NCBI GenBank assembly: GCA_963760125.1 | Contig: CAVXBV010000012.1 | Location: 244,369 to 308,368 of the forward strand | Reading direction: 5' to 3' | DNA length: 64,000 bases | Source of the DNA: RYN-111 sp963760125 | GTDB taxonomy: Bacteria > Actinomycetota > Actinomycetes > Mycobacteriales > SCTD01 | Part shown: piece by piece, positions 33,860-42,100 of the stretch | Position numbering within the stretch: position 1 is the first letter of the stretch | Layout: each line of letters starts with the position of its first letter | Program-made: the position numbers and the translations under genes | The notes under the pieces: generated by a model | Databases searched by the model: none | What the model was told of the DNA's origin: nothing | Seen by the model: only the letters and a program-made list of their open reading frames with translations

Positions 33860-33893
33860 CCTCCTGAGAGGAGGCCCGGGGTGTCCGGGCCTC
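33860..33893 (-). promoter_or_regulatory. livJ leader with two mutually exclusive hairpins
   Basis: In the mRNA, GAGGCCCGG (33893-33885) pairs with CCGGGCCTC (33879-33871). Alternatively CCTCCT (33874-33869) pairs with the Shine-Dalgarno AGGAGG (33865-33860) across a 3-nt loop. The hairpins share 33871-33874, so both cannot form together. This is a possible translation switch that exposes or hides the livJ ribosome site. A likely -10, TAGGTT, lies upstream at 33912-33917. Confidence 0.5.
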
Positions 33894-34027
33894 GAGCGTG
33901 TCAGCGCAGCGAACCTACTCACACCGCGGCTCCGGAGCCAACGATCAGCGTCCTGTCGCCCACGCCGTTGTCGGACTGTGACCTTGACGACAGTGCTCTG
34001 AGTCGGCGTCCGCGCCCGGACCCTCCC

Positions 34028-34663
34028 TCAGGGCGCCGCGGGATCTGCGTTCGAAGGCGAGTCGGTGGCCGGCGTCAGGACCCGGTCCACCAGGTCCAGG
34101 GCGACCGCGCGCATGGTTCGGCGCTGGTCCATCGAGGCGCGTTGGATCCAGCGGAAGGCCTCGGGCTCGGTCATCGCGTGCTCGGTCTGCAGCAACCCCT
34201 TCGCCCGGTCGACCACCTTGCGCGCCTCGAGGCGTCCGGTGAGGTCGGAGACCTCCTCCTCGAGCGTGACGATCTGCTGGAACCGGGACAGCGCCATCTC
34301 GATCGTCGGCAGCAGGTCCTTGCTCTGGAACGGCTTCACCAGGTACGCCATCGCGCCGGCCTCCCGAGCCCGCTCGACGAGGTCGCGCTGGCTGAAGGCG
34401 GTGAGGATGACGACTGGGGCGATCCGTGCCAGCACGATCTGCTCGGCCGCCGAGATCCCGTCCAGCACCGGCATCTTCACGTCCAGGATGACGAGGTCGG
34501 GGCGCAGGTCGGTGGCCAGGCGTACCGCGGTCTCGCCGTCGCCGGCCTCGCCGACCACCTGGAACCCCTCCTCCTCCAACATCTCCTTGAGATCCAGGCG
34601 GATGAGGGCCTCGTCCTCGGCGATCAGGACGCGGCGCGGCGCAGGCGCGAAGGAGTCAGACAC
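34028..34663 (-). CDS. ANTAR-domain response regulator (PdtaR-like)
   Basis: This 211-aa protein has an N-terminal receiver domain (VLIAEDEALIRLDLKEMLEEEGFQVVGEAGDGE, phosphoacceptor Asp in LVILDVKMPVLDGISAAE, conserved Thr in VVILTAFSQRDLV and Lys in YLVKPFQSKDL). A short coiled linker leads to a C-terminal ANTAR RNA-binding domain (LEARKVVDRAKGLLQTEHAMTEPEAFRWIQRASMDQRRTM). Such proteins bind dual-hexaloop RNAs to antiterminate transcription. It resembles M. tuberculosis Rv1626 (PdtaR). The GTG at 34663 is chosen because VSDSFAPAPRR precedes the receiver and TAGCCT is 7 nt upstream. No partner kinase is in this window. Confidence 0.93.
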   Translation of the reverse strand: MSDSFAPAPRRVLIAEDEALIRLDLKEMLEEEGFQVVGEAGDGETAVRLATDLRPDLVILDVKMPVLDGISAAEQIVLARIAPVVILTAFSQRDLVERAREAGAMAYLVKPFQSKDLLPTIEMALSRFQQIVTLEEEVSDLTGRLEARKVVDRAKGLLQTEHAMTEPEAFRWIQRASMDQRRTMRAVALDLVDRVLTPATDSPSNADPAAP

Positions 34664-34670
34664 GACAGGG

Positions 34671-34676
34671 AGGCTA
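34671..34676 (-). promoter_or_regulatory. -10-like hexamer (TAGCCT) for the ANTAR regulator
   Basis: TAGCCT on the minus strand is 7 nt before the GTG at 34663. It lies 39 bp from the oppositely directed tRNA promoter hexamer. Confidence 0.5.
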
Positions 34677-34714
34677 CCGAGCGTCGATGTCGTCGACCTC
34701 GCTGCGCGCGGCCC

Positions 34715-34720
34715 TAGGCT
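34715..34720 (+). promoter_or_regulatory. -10 hexamer (TAGGCT) for the tRNA
   Basis: TAGGCT lies 10 bp before the first tRNA base. It is identical to the hexamer before pyk, lgt and thrS, which supports its being a genuine -10. Confidence 0.55.
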
Positions 34721-34730
34721 GTGGACGCTC

Positions 34731-34804
34731 GCCCCCGTCGCGCAACCGGCAGACGCACGGTGCTCAAACCACCGACAGTGTGGGTTCGAATCCCACCGGG
34801 GGCA
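34731..34804 (+). tRNA. tRNA with anticodon CAA (tRNA-Leu)
   Basis: A 74-nt cloverleaf can be drawn. The acceptor GCCCCCG pairs with CGGGGGC, the D-stem is GCG/CGC, the anticodon stem is CGGTG/CACCG with loop CTCAAAC (anticodon CAA, Leu by the code), and the T-arm is GTGGG-TTCGAAT-CCCAC. The discriminator is A and no CCA is encoded. The variable region is only 5 nt (ACAGT), whereas bacterial tRNA-Leu normally has a long class-II arm, so charging identity deserves checking. It lies between the ANTAR gene and a 299-bp non-coding stretch. Confidence 0.85.
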
Positions 34805-34988
34805 CGTTGGTGGGCCGCCGAGCCCGCGTGCCCGGCAGCAGGAGCGTGCGCCGCTCGGCTGTCCGCCGGTCCTGCAGGACCTGCAGCCGCGCCAGTCGCT
34901 CACGCCGGGCCGAGGGCAGCACCGTGCAGGTTGTCGTCATGCCCCGGCCAACGACACCGGCCGCCTCGGGTCACGGGTCAGCCCGCAG

Positions 34989-35008
34989 GAGTACCCGAAC
35001 GGGTACTC
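34989..35008. promoter_or_regulatory. 20-bp palindrome, possible operator, in the 34805-35103 gap
   Basis: GAGTACCCGAACGGGTACTC has two perfect 9-bp arms around AA. It lies 95 bp before the small gene at 35104. I see no other feature in the 299 bp from the tRNA end to that gene. The site could bind a dimeric regulator; which one is unknown. Confidence 0.45.
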
Positions 35009-35103
35009 ACGCCCGTCGCGCCGGCACGGGATCCTGACGAGGACGCGCCGGCCGTGGTCGCGTCCTGCGTGACGGATCGCGCAGCGGAGGCAGGAGGTGC
35101 CTC

Positions 35104-35352
35104 ATGAACGCGCTCACACCCCTCACCTCGTCGTCAGCGACGGGCCAGGCCCCCCACGCGCCGTACGCAGCGCCGGAGTCGGTGAGCGCCAGGGCAGGAC
35201 CGGCAGCCGACGAGGTCGTGAAGGTCCTGCACCTGCCGGTGGAGCCCCTGCCCGCCCTGCCGGCGGCGGTGCAGCGAGGTCAGCTCGACCCCGCTCCGTC
35301 GACCTTGCTCAGCCGCCAGGAGATGCTCTACCTCCTGAGCTTGGCCATCTAG
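35104..35352 (+). CDS. 82-aa hypothetical protein
   Basis: The ATG is preceded by AGGAGGT six bases upstream, the strongest ribosome site in this part. The protein has a Ser/Thr/Ala/Pro-rich N-terminus (about 1-40), then VVKVLHLPVEPLPALPAAVQRGQLDPAPSTLLSRQEMLYLLSLAI. The end could be an amphipathic helix. There are no cysteines, signal peptide or membrane segment. I do not recognise it. Its stop TAG shares the CTAG with the stop of the convergent pyk gene. The 20-bp palindrome upstream suggests regulated expression. Confidence 0.5.
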   Translation: MNALTPLTSSSATGQAPHAPYAAPESVSARAGPAADEVVKVLHLPVEPLPALPAAVQRGQLDPAPSTLLSRQEMLYLLSLAI

Positions 35353-36815
35353 GTCGCGGTCGGGTCCGCGATCGGAGGCGCGGCACCGGCCGGCGGGGTC
35401 GGAAGCGGGTCGCCCAGCCGCCACACCCGCAGGGCGTTCGTGGACCCCGTCGTCTCCGGCGGGCTGCCGGCCACGATCGTGACGAGCTCGCCGACCGTCA
35501 TGCGTCCGAGCTCCAGCATCGCGCTGTCGACCTGGCGCACCATCTCGTCGGTGTGCTGGACCGGCGGCACGAGAAACGTCTCCACGCCCCAGACCAGCGA
35601 CAGCTGGCTGCGTACGGCGGGGATCGGCGTGAAGGCGAGCAGGGGGATGGCCGAACGGTGACCCGAGAGGCGTCGAGCGGTGTCGCCGCTCTGGGTGAAC
35701 GCCACGAGGGCGCGCGCCCCCACCTGACCGCCGACCGTCGCCGCGGCCTTGGCGATGGCGCCGGCGATGGAGCTCGGCTGCCGATCGACGGTGGGGACGC
35801 GGAACAGCTGCTCCTCGGCGGCCACCACGATCCGTGCCATCGTCGCAACGGTCTCGACCGGGTAGGCGCCGATCGACGTCTCGCCGGAGAGCATCACGGC
35901 GTCGGCCCCGTCGAGGACGGCGTTCGCCACGTCCGAGGCCTCGGCCCGGGTCGGGCGGCTGTTGCTGATCATCGAGTCGAGCATCTGGGTGGCGACGATG
36001 ACCGGCTTGGACCGCTCCCGGGCAGCCTCCACGGCACGCTTCTGCACCAGCGGCACCCGCTCCAGCGGCATCTCCACACCGAGGTCCCCGCGCGCCACCA
36101 TCAGGCCGTCGAAGGCGTCCACGATGGACTCGAGGTTGTCCACCGCCTGCGGCTTCTCGATCTTGGCGAGCACCGGCAACCGTGCCCCGAACTCGTCCAT
36201 GATCTCGTGCACGCGATCGAGGTCGGCGGCGGTGCGGACGAACGACAGGGCGACCATGTCCGCTCGCAACCCCATCGCGAAGCGCAGGTCCGTCTCGTCC
36301 TTCTCCGACAGGGCGGGAACGCTGACGCCCACCCCCGGCAAGGACAGGCCCTTGTTGTTGGACACGGGTCCGCCCTCGGTCACGACCAGGCGCACCCGCG
36401 GCCCTTCGACCCCGAGCACCCGCAGGCCGACCTTCCCGTCGTCCACCAGCAGCCGATCGCCTTCGGCAACGTCGTCCGCCAGGCCCGGGTACGTCGTCGA
36501 GACCGTGTCGTGGTCCCCCGGCACGTCCTCGGTGGTGATGGTCACGTGCTCGCCCGTGGCCCACACGACCGGCCCGCCGACGAAGCGACCGAGCCGGATC
36601 TTCGGCCCCTGCAGGTCGACGAGGATGCCGACGCCCCGACCGGACTCGTCACTCGCGGCGCGGACCCAGTCGTAGGTCTGCTGGTGGTCCTCGTACGAGC
36701 CGTGGGAGAAGTTGAGCCTGGCCACGTCCATCCCGGCGTAGACCAGCGCCCGCACGCGGTCCGCCGAAGCAGTCGCTGGGCCCATCGTGCAAACGATCTT
36801 GGCGCGCCGCTTCAT
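35349..36815 (-). CDS. pyk: Pyruvate kinase
   Basis: Pyruvate kinase converts phosphoenolpyruvate and ADP to pyruvate and ATP in the last step of glycolysis. The 488-aa protein starts MKRRAKIVCTMGPAT and contains MDVARLNFSHGSYEDH (active-site Arg and Asn), LAKIEKPQAVDNL (family signature with the catalytic Lys), MVARGDLGVEMPLERVPLVQK (metal-binding region) and MLSGETSIGAYPVETV. The C-terminal domain ends in a Pro/Ala-rich tail. The ATG at 36815 has TAGGCT 6 nt upstream with no Shine-Dalgarno (leaderless pattern). Confidence 0.97.
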   Translation of the reverse strand: MKRRAKIVCTMGPATASADRVRALVYAGMDVARLNFSHGSYEDHQQTYDWVRAASDESGRGVGILVDLQGPKIRLGRFVGGPVVWATGEHVTITTEDVPGDHDTVSTTYPGLADDVAEGDRLLVDDGKVGLRVLGVEGPRVRLVVTEGGPVSNNKGLSLPGVGVSVPALSEKDETDLRFAMGLRADMVALSFVRTAADLDRVHEIMDEFGARLPVLAKIEKPQAVDNLESIVDAFDGLMVARGDLGVEMPLERVPLVQKRAVEAARERSKPVIVATQMLDSMISNSRPTRAEASDVANAVLDGADAVMLSGETSIGAYPVETVATMARIVVAAEEQLFRVPTVDRQPSSIAGAIAKAAATVGGQVGARALVAFTQSGDTARRLSGHRSAIPLLAFTPIPAVRSQLSLVWGVETFLVPPVQHTDEMVRQVDSAMLELGRMTVGELVTIVAGSPPETTGSTNALRVWRLGDPLPTPPAGAAPPIADPTAT

Positions 36816-36821
36816 GGGTCG

Positions 36822-36827
36822 AGCCTA
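36822..36827 (-). promoter_or_regulatory. -10-like hexamer (TAGGCT) for pyk
   Basis: TAGGCT on the minus strand is 6 nt before the pyk ATG. It overlaps the stop region of the upstream hypothetical gene. Confidence 0.5.
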
Positions 36828-37652
36828 GGACCCCGCCTCCCAGGGCTCGAGCAGCGCGCGGGTGTCCAGCAGGTCGGCGGCGCTGACGGCCTGCACGGCG
36901 CCGGCCAGGACCATGCCATGGGCGTGCGCCTCAGGGGAGGTACTGGCCTCGCACAGGCGCAACGAGCGAGCGGCAGCGAGGTGGGCGCGCGCCACATCCA
37001 CCACCCGGTCCGCGTGGTGCACCGCCCAGCAGGCGTCGTGCATGCGCTCGCTCCAGCGCGACGCAGCACGCTGCTCGCGGTGGGCAGTGACCGACCTCGC
37101 CCAGGCCGCCCGCGACCGGCGCGGCACCTCGTCCAGGACCGCGGCCAGCGCGGGGCTCCAGGGACGCTGCGGCAGGCTCGCGGGCACCGCGCCGAGGGCG
37201 TCCCGCCACGGGGCACGTAGCCGGCTCAGGTCCGCGAGGTCCGCCTGCCGACCGGCCCATGCCGTGGTCACGGCGTCCAGCGAGACCTGCACCGCTGTCG
37301 GCGGGGCGTCCACGAGCGGTTGCTCTCGACGCAGCATCTCGTGCAGGTCCGCCAGGCTGCCCAGCAGCGCCTCGGTGAGCGTCGTGCGCAGTGCCGCACC
37401 ACGGACCGCGTCCGGCAGACCCGTCGCCAGGCCGTGCCGCACCTGACGGAGCGCCGTCGTCATGGGCGTCGTCCCGCTGTGGACCAGGACCCTGTCGCGC
37501 ACCTCGCCCGGAGCCGGGCTGCTCAGGGAGAGGGCGTCCAGGTCCTCCGCCGTCAGGGACAGGACGCGGTCGACGACGTCGGCCACCGACGTCCCGCTCG
37601 GGTGACGGGCCAGGTCGATAGCCAGCACGCCGGCGCTGACCAGGGAGTACAT
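36825..37652 (-). CDS. Hypothetical protein, 275 aa, mostly helical
   Basis: I do not recognise this protein. It is rich in Ala, Leu and Arg with long predicted helices (for example VRDRVLVHSG, LTEALLGSLADLHEMLRREQPL, MHDACWAVHHADRVVDVARAHLAAARSL). It has no signal peptide, membrane segment or obvious catalytic motif. Three histidines and a Trp cluster near residue 210. The ATG at 37652 has GGAGG only two bases away, too close for a normal ribosome site, but CACCCT is 6 nt upstream, an imperfect leaderless hexamer. It lies between gltD and pyk on the same strand. Codon pattern and length support it being coding. Confidence 0.6.
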   Translation of the reverse strand: MYSLVSAGVLAIDLARHPSGTSVADVVDRVLSLTAEDLDALSLSSPAPGEVRDRVLVHSGTTPMTTALRQVRHGLATGLPDAVRGAALRTTLTEALLGSLADLHEMLRREQPLVDAPPTAVQVSLDAVTTAWAGRQADLADLSRLRAPWRDALGAVPASLPQRPWSPALAAVLDEVPRRSRAAWARSVTAHREQRAASRWSERMHDACWAVHHADRVVDVARAHLAAARSLRLCEASTSPEAHAHGMVLAGAVQAVSAADLLDTRALLEPWEAGS

Positions 37653-37707
37653 GCCTCCAGGGTGCCCACCCGAGCGCCCACACGCACGCGGCGTACGGGT
37701 GAACCTG

Positions 37708-39147
37708 TCAGCGGCTGGTGGTGAGGACCGGCGCCGGCAGGGTGGTGCTGCCCACGAGGAACGCGTCGACCGCAGCGGCGGCGCTGCGACCCTCGGCGAT
37801 GGCCCACACGATCAGCGACTGACCCCGTCCCATGTCCCCGGCGACGAAGACCCCAGGGACGCTGGTCGCCCACGACGCGTTACGGGAGACGTTGCCGCGC
37901 GCGTCCAGGTCGACACCCAGCTCGGCGAGCAGCCCTGTCTGCTGCGGACCCGTGAAGCCCATGGCCAGCAGGACCAGCTCAGCCGGGTGCGACGTCTGCG
38001 ACCCGGCGACCGGCTCGAACCTCCCGGCCACCATCTCCACCTCCACCAGCTCGATGGTGGCGACCTTGCCGTTCGCTCCGGTGAACCGCTCGGTGTTGAC
38101 GCTGAAGACGCGCTGCCCGCCCTCCTCGTGCGCGCTCGAGGTCCGGTAGACCAGCGGCCAGGTGGGCCACGGCGTCGACGACGCTCGGCTCTTCGGCGGC
38201 TCCGGCATGATCTCGAGCTGCATCACCGACGCCGCGCCCTGACGGTGCGCCGTCCCGAGGCAGTCGGCCCCGGTGTCGCCGCCCCCGATGATGACGACGT
38301 GCTTGCCCTCGGCCGTGATGGGCCAGGTCGCCAGGTCGCCCTCCTGCACGCGGTTCGCCGGCTCGAGGTACTCCATCGCGAGGTGGATCCCGTCGAGCTC
38401 CCGACCGGGCACCGGGAGATCCCGCCCGAGAGTCGAGCCCCCTGCCAGCAGGACAGCATCATGGTCGCCGGTCAGCTGGTCGACCGTCAGGTCGACACCG
38501 ACGTCCACTCCGGTGACGAAGGTGGTCCCCTCCTCGCGCATCTGGTCGAGGCGCCGGTCGAGCACGGCCTTCTCCATCTTGAACTCGGGGATGCCGTAGC
38601 GGAGCAGACCACCCAGGCGGTCGTTGCGCTCGTAGACCGTCACCGCGTGACCGGCACGGGTGAGCTGCTGCGCCGCCGCCAGTCCGGCAGGGCCGGAGCC
38701 GACGACGGCGACCGTGCGGCCACTCTGCTCGACGGCCGGCTGCGGGACGACCCACCCTGCCTCGAAGGCGCGGTCGATGATCTCCACCTCGACCTGCTTG
38801 ATGGCCACGGGGTCATCGTTGATGCCGAGCACGCACGCGGCCTCGCAGGGTGCCGGACAGAGTCGACCGGTGAACTCCGGGAAGTTGTTGGTCGCGTGCA
38901 GGCGCTCGATGGCCTCGTGCCAGTCGTCCTTCCAGACGAGGTCGTTCCACTCCGGGATGAGGTTCCCGAGCGGGCAGCCGTTGTGGCAGAACGGGATGCC
39001 GCAGTCCATGCAGCGCGCGGCCTGGTCGTGCAGGGCCTCCGGTGCGAAGTCCTCGTAGACCTCCTTCCAGTCGCGGATGCGCACGTCGACCGGGCGGCGG
39101 GCGGGAAGGGCCCGGGCGTGGTTCAGGAAGCCCTGTGGATCAGCCAT
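37708..39147 (-). CDS. gltD: Glutamate synthase small subunit
   Basis: GltD supplies electrons from NADPH to GltB, which converts glutamine and 2-oxoglutarate to two glutamates. The 479-aa protein has N-terminal 4Fe-4S cysteines (CMDCGIPFCHNGCPLGNLIPEW and CPAPCEAACVL), an FAD motif VAVVGSGPAGLAAAQQL, an NADPH motif VVIIGGGDTGADCLG and the C-terminal GVFVAGDMGRGQSLIVWAIAEGR. The ATG at 39147 follows AAGGG and starts one base after the gltB stop, so the genes are coupled. The frame is open to 39222 but inside gltB. Confidence 0.96.
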   Translation of the reverse strand: MADPQGFLNHARALPARRPVDVRIRDWKEVYEDFAPEALHDQAARCMDCGIPFCHNGCPLGNLIPEWNDLVWKDDWHEAIERLHATNNFPEFTGRLCPAPCEAACVLGINDDPVAIKQVEVEIIDRAFEAGWVVPQPAVEQSGRTVAVVGSGPAGLAAAQQLTRAGHAVTVYERNDRLGGLLRYGIPEFKMEKAVLDRRLDQMREEGTTFVTGVDVGVDLTVDQLTGDHDAVLLAGGSTLGRDLPVPGRELDGIHLAMEYLEPANRVQEGDLATWPITAEGKHVVIIGGGDTGADCLGTAHRQGAASVMQLEIMPEPPKSRASSTPWPTWPLVYRTSSAHEEGGQRVFSVNTERFTGANGKVATIELVEVEMVAGRFEPVAGSQTSHPAELVLLAMGFTGPQQTGLLAELGVDLDARGNVSRNASWATSVPGVFVAGDMGRGQSLIVWAIAEGRSAAAAVDAFLVGSTTLPAPVLTTSR

Positions 39148-39148
39148 G

Positions 39149-42100
39149 TCAGCCCTTCCCTGCGGTCGCGAGGTCGTCGGTCGTGGTCGCCGCGAGCTCC
39201 GCGAGCACGCGCTTGTAGTCACGCGGCATCACCTTGGTGAAGCGCGACAGGTCGCCCTCGAGCAGCCCGGCGGCGACCGGTGAGCCGGTCGTCTCCTCGT
39301 GCTCGGTGAGCATCTGCCGGAGGGTCTCGCGATCGCCGTCGTCGAGCGGGTCGAGGTCGACCATGTCCGGGTTGACGTCCACGACGTGGAGGTCCAGCAC
39401 GTAGGCCACCCCTCCGCTCATCCCTGCGGCGATGTTGCGCCCCGTGGGTCCGATGATGGCCACGCGGCCGCCCGTCATGTACTCGCAGGCGTGGTCCCCC
39501 ACCCCCTCGACCACGGCGGTGGCGCCGGAGTTGCGGACGCAGAAGCGCTCCCCCACCCGGCCGCGGACGAACAGCGACCCCGAGGTCGCGCCGTACAGCA
39601 GGGTGTTGCCGGCGATGACGCTCTCCTCGGCCACGAACGTGGCGTCGAGAGCAGGGCGCACGATGATGCGTCCGCCGGACAGCCCCTTGCCGACGTAGTC
39701 GTTGGCATCCCCGAGCAGCCGCAGCGTGATGCCCCGCGGCAGGAACGCGCCGAGGGACTGACCGGCGGAACCGGTGAAGGTGATGTCGATCGTCCCGTCG
39801 GGCAGGCCGCCCGAGCCGTACCGGCGGGTGAGCTCGGCTCCGAGCATGGTCCCCACCGTCCGGTTGACGTTGCGGAGCGGGAGCTCGAGCGCGACCTTGG
39901 TGCCGTCAGCCAAGGCGCCCTCGCACAGCTGCAGCAGGGTGTTGTCGAGGGCCTGCGACAGCCCGTGGTCCTGATCGACCTGCTTGGTGAGCGCGCTGCC
40001 CGCGGGCAGGTCAGGGACGTGCAGGACCGGCGCGAGGTCGAGACCGGCGGCCTTCCAGTGCTCGATGGCACGGCGGGTGTCCAGGACCTCCGCGTGACCG
40101 ACGGCCTCTTCGATGCTGCGGAAGCCGAGGCGGGCCAGGTGCTCGCGGACCTCCTGGGCGATGTACTCGAAGAAGGTCACGACGAACTCGGGTGAGCCAC
40201 TGAACTTCTTGCGCAGCTCCGCGTTCTGGGTGGCAATGCCGACCGGGCAGGTGTCGAGGTGGCAGACGCGCATCATGATGCAGCCGCTCACCACGAGGGG
40301 GGCCGTCGCGAAGCCGAACTCCTCGGCACCGAGCAGCGCCGCGATGACGACGTCACGGCCAGTCTTGAGCTGGCCGTCGACCTGGACGACGATCCGATCG
40401 CGCAACCCGTTGAGCAGCAGGGTCTGCTGGGTCTCGGCGAGGCCGAGCTCCCACGGGGCGCCCGCGTGCTTGAGCGAGGTGAGCGGCGACGCCCCGGTTC
40501 CTCCGTCGTGCCCACTGACCAGGACGACGTCCGCGTGCGCCTTGGACACCCCTGCGGCCACCGTGCCGATGCCGACCTCAGCCACCAGCTTCACGTGAAT
40601 GCGTGCCTGGTGGTTGGCGTTCTTCAGGTCGTGGATCAGCTGCGCCAGGTCCTCGATCGAGTAGATGTCGTGGTGCGGCGGCGGGGAGATCAGGCCCACC
40701 CCCGGGGTCGAGTGCCGCATCTTGGCGATGTACGGGTCGACCTTCGGGCCGGGCAGCTGACCCCCCTCGCCGGGCTTGGCTCCCTGCGCCATCTTGATCT
40801 GGATGTCGCTCGCGTTGACGAGGTACTCGCTCGTGACGCCGAACCGCCCAGAAGCGACCTGCTTGATGGCGCTGCGACGCAGCGGGTCGTAGAGCCGCTC
40901 GGGGTCTTCACCGCCCTCGCCGGTGTTCGACCGGGCACCGAGCCGGTTCATGGCGACGGCCATCGTCTCGTGCGCCTCGGGCGAGATGGAGCCCAAGGAC
41001 ATGGCGCCGGTGTTGAAGCGGGTGCAGATGTCGGCGACCGACTCGACCTCATCGAGCGGCACCGGTGGGCGCAGCCCCTCACGCAAGGCGAACAGCCCGC
41101 GCAGGGTGCCGGCGCTCGCCGACATCGCGTCGACGGCGCCCGTGTACTCCTGGAACACGTCGTACTGCTGCGTGCGGGTCGAGTGCTGGAGCTTGAACAC
41201 CGTCTCCGGGTTGAACAGGTGGGTCTCGCCCTCGCGCCGCCACTGGTACTCCCCGCCGACCTCGAGCCGGCGGTGCGCCCGCTCGCTGGCATTCGCGGGG
41301 TAGGCGGTCCGGTGGCGCGCAGCCACCTCCTCGGCGATGACGTCCAGGCCGATGCCGCCGAGCCGGGACGTCGTGCCCGTGAAGTACTCCTCGATGAGGT
41401 CGTGAGAGAGGCCGAGCGCCTCGAAGACCTGCGCTCCGGTGTAGGACGCGATGGTGCTGATGCCCATTTTGGACATCACCTTCAGGACGCCCTTGCCGAG
41501 GGCCTTGATCAGCGCCTTCTGCGCGTCCTTGTAGGTGATGCCGGTGATGGTGCCGCCGCGGACCAGGTCCTCGACGGTCTCCATGGCGAGGTAGGGGTTG
41601 ACGGCGGCCGCGCCGTAGCCGATCAGCAGCGCCACGTGGTGGACCTCGCGGACGTCGCCGGCCTCGACGAGCAGGCCCACCCGGGTCCTGGCCTTCTCGC
41701 GGATCAGGTGGTGGTGCACGGCGCTGGTGAGCAGCAGCGACGGGATGGGCGCCATCGACTCGGTCGACTCGCGGTCCGACAGCACGATGAGGTGGGCGCC
41801 ACCGGCAATGGCCGTCGACACCTCACGGCGGATGCGGTCGAGGGCGTCCCGCATGGCCTCGCCGCCACCGTGCACCGGGTAGAGGCCCGAGATGGTGACC
41901 GCCGCCAGACCCGGCTGGTCGCCGTCGACGTTGATGTTGACGATCTTGGACAGCTCGTCGTTGTCGATCACCGGGAACGGCAAGGTCACCTGACGGCAGG
42001 CGGCCGCGGTCGGCTCGAGCAGGTTCTGCTCCGGGCCGAGGGTGGCGGACAGCGAGGTGACGAGCTCTTCGCGGATCGCGTCCAGCGGCGGGTTCGTGAC

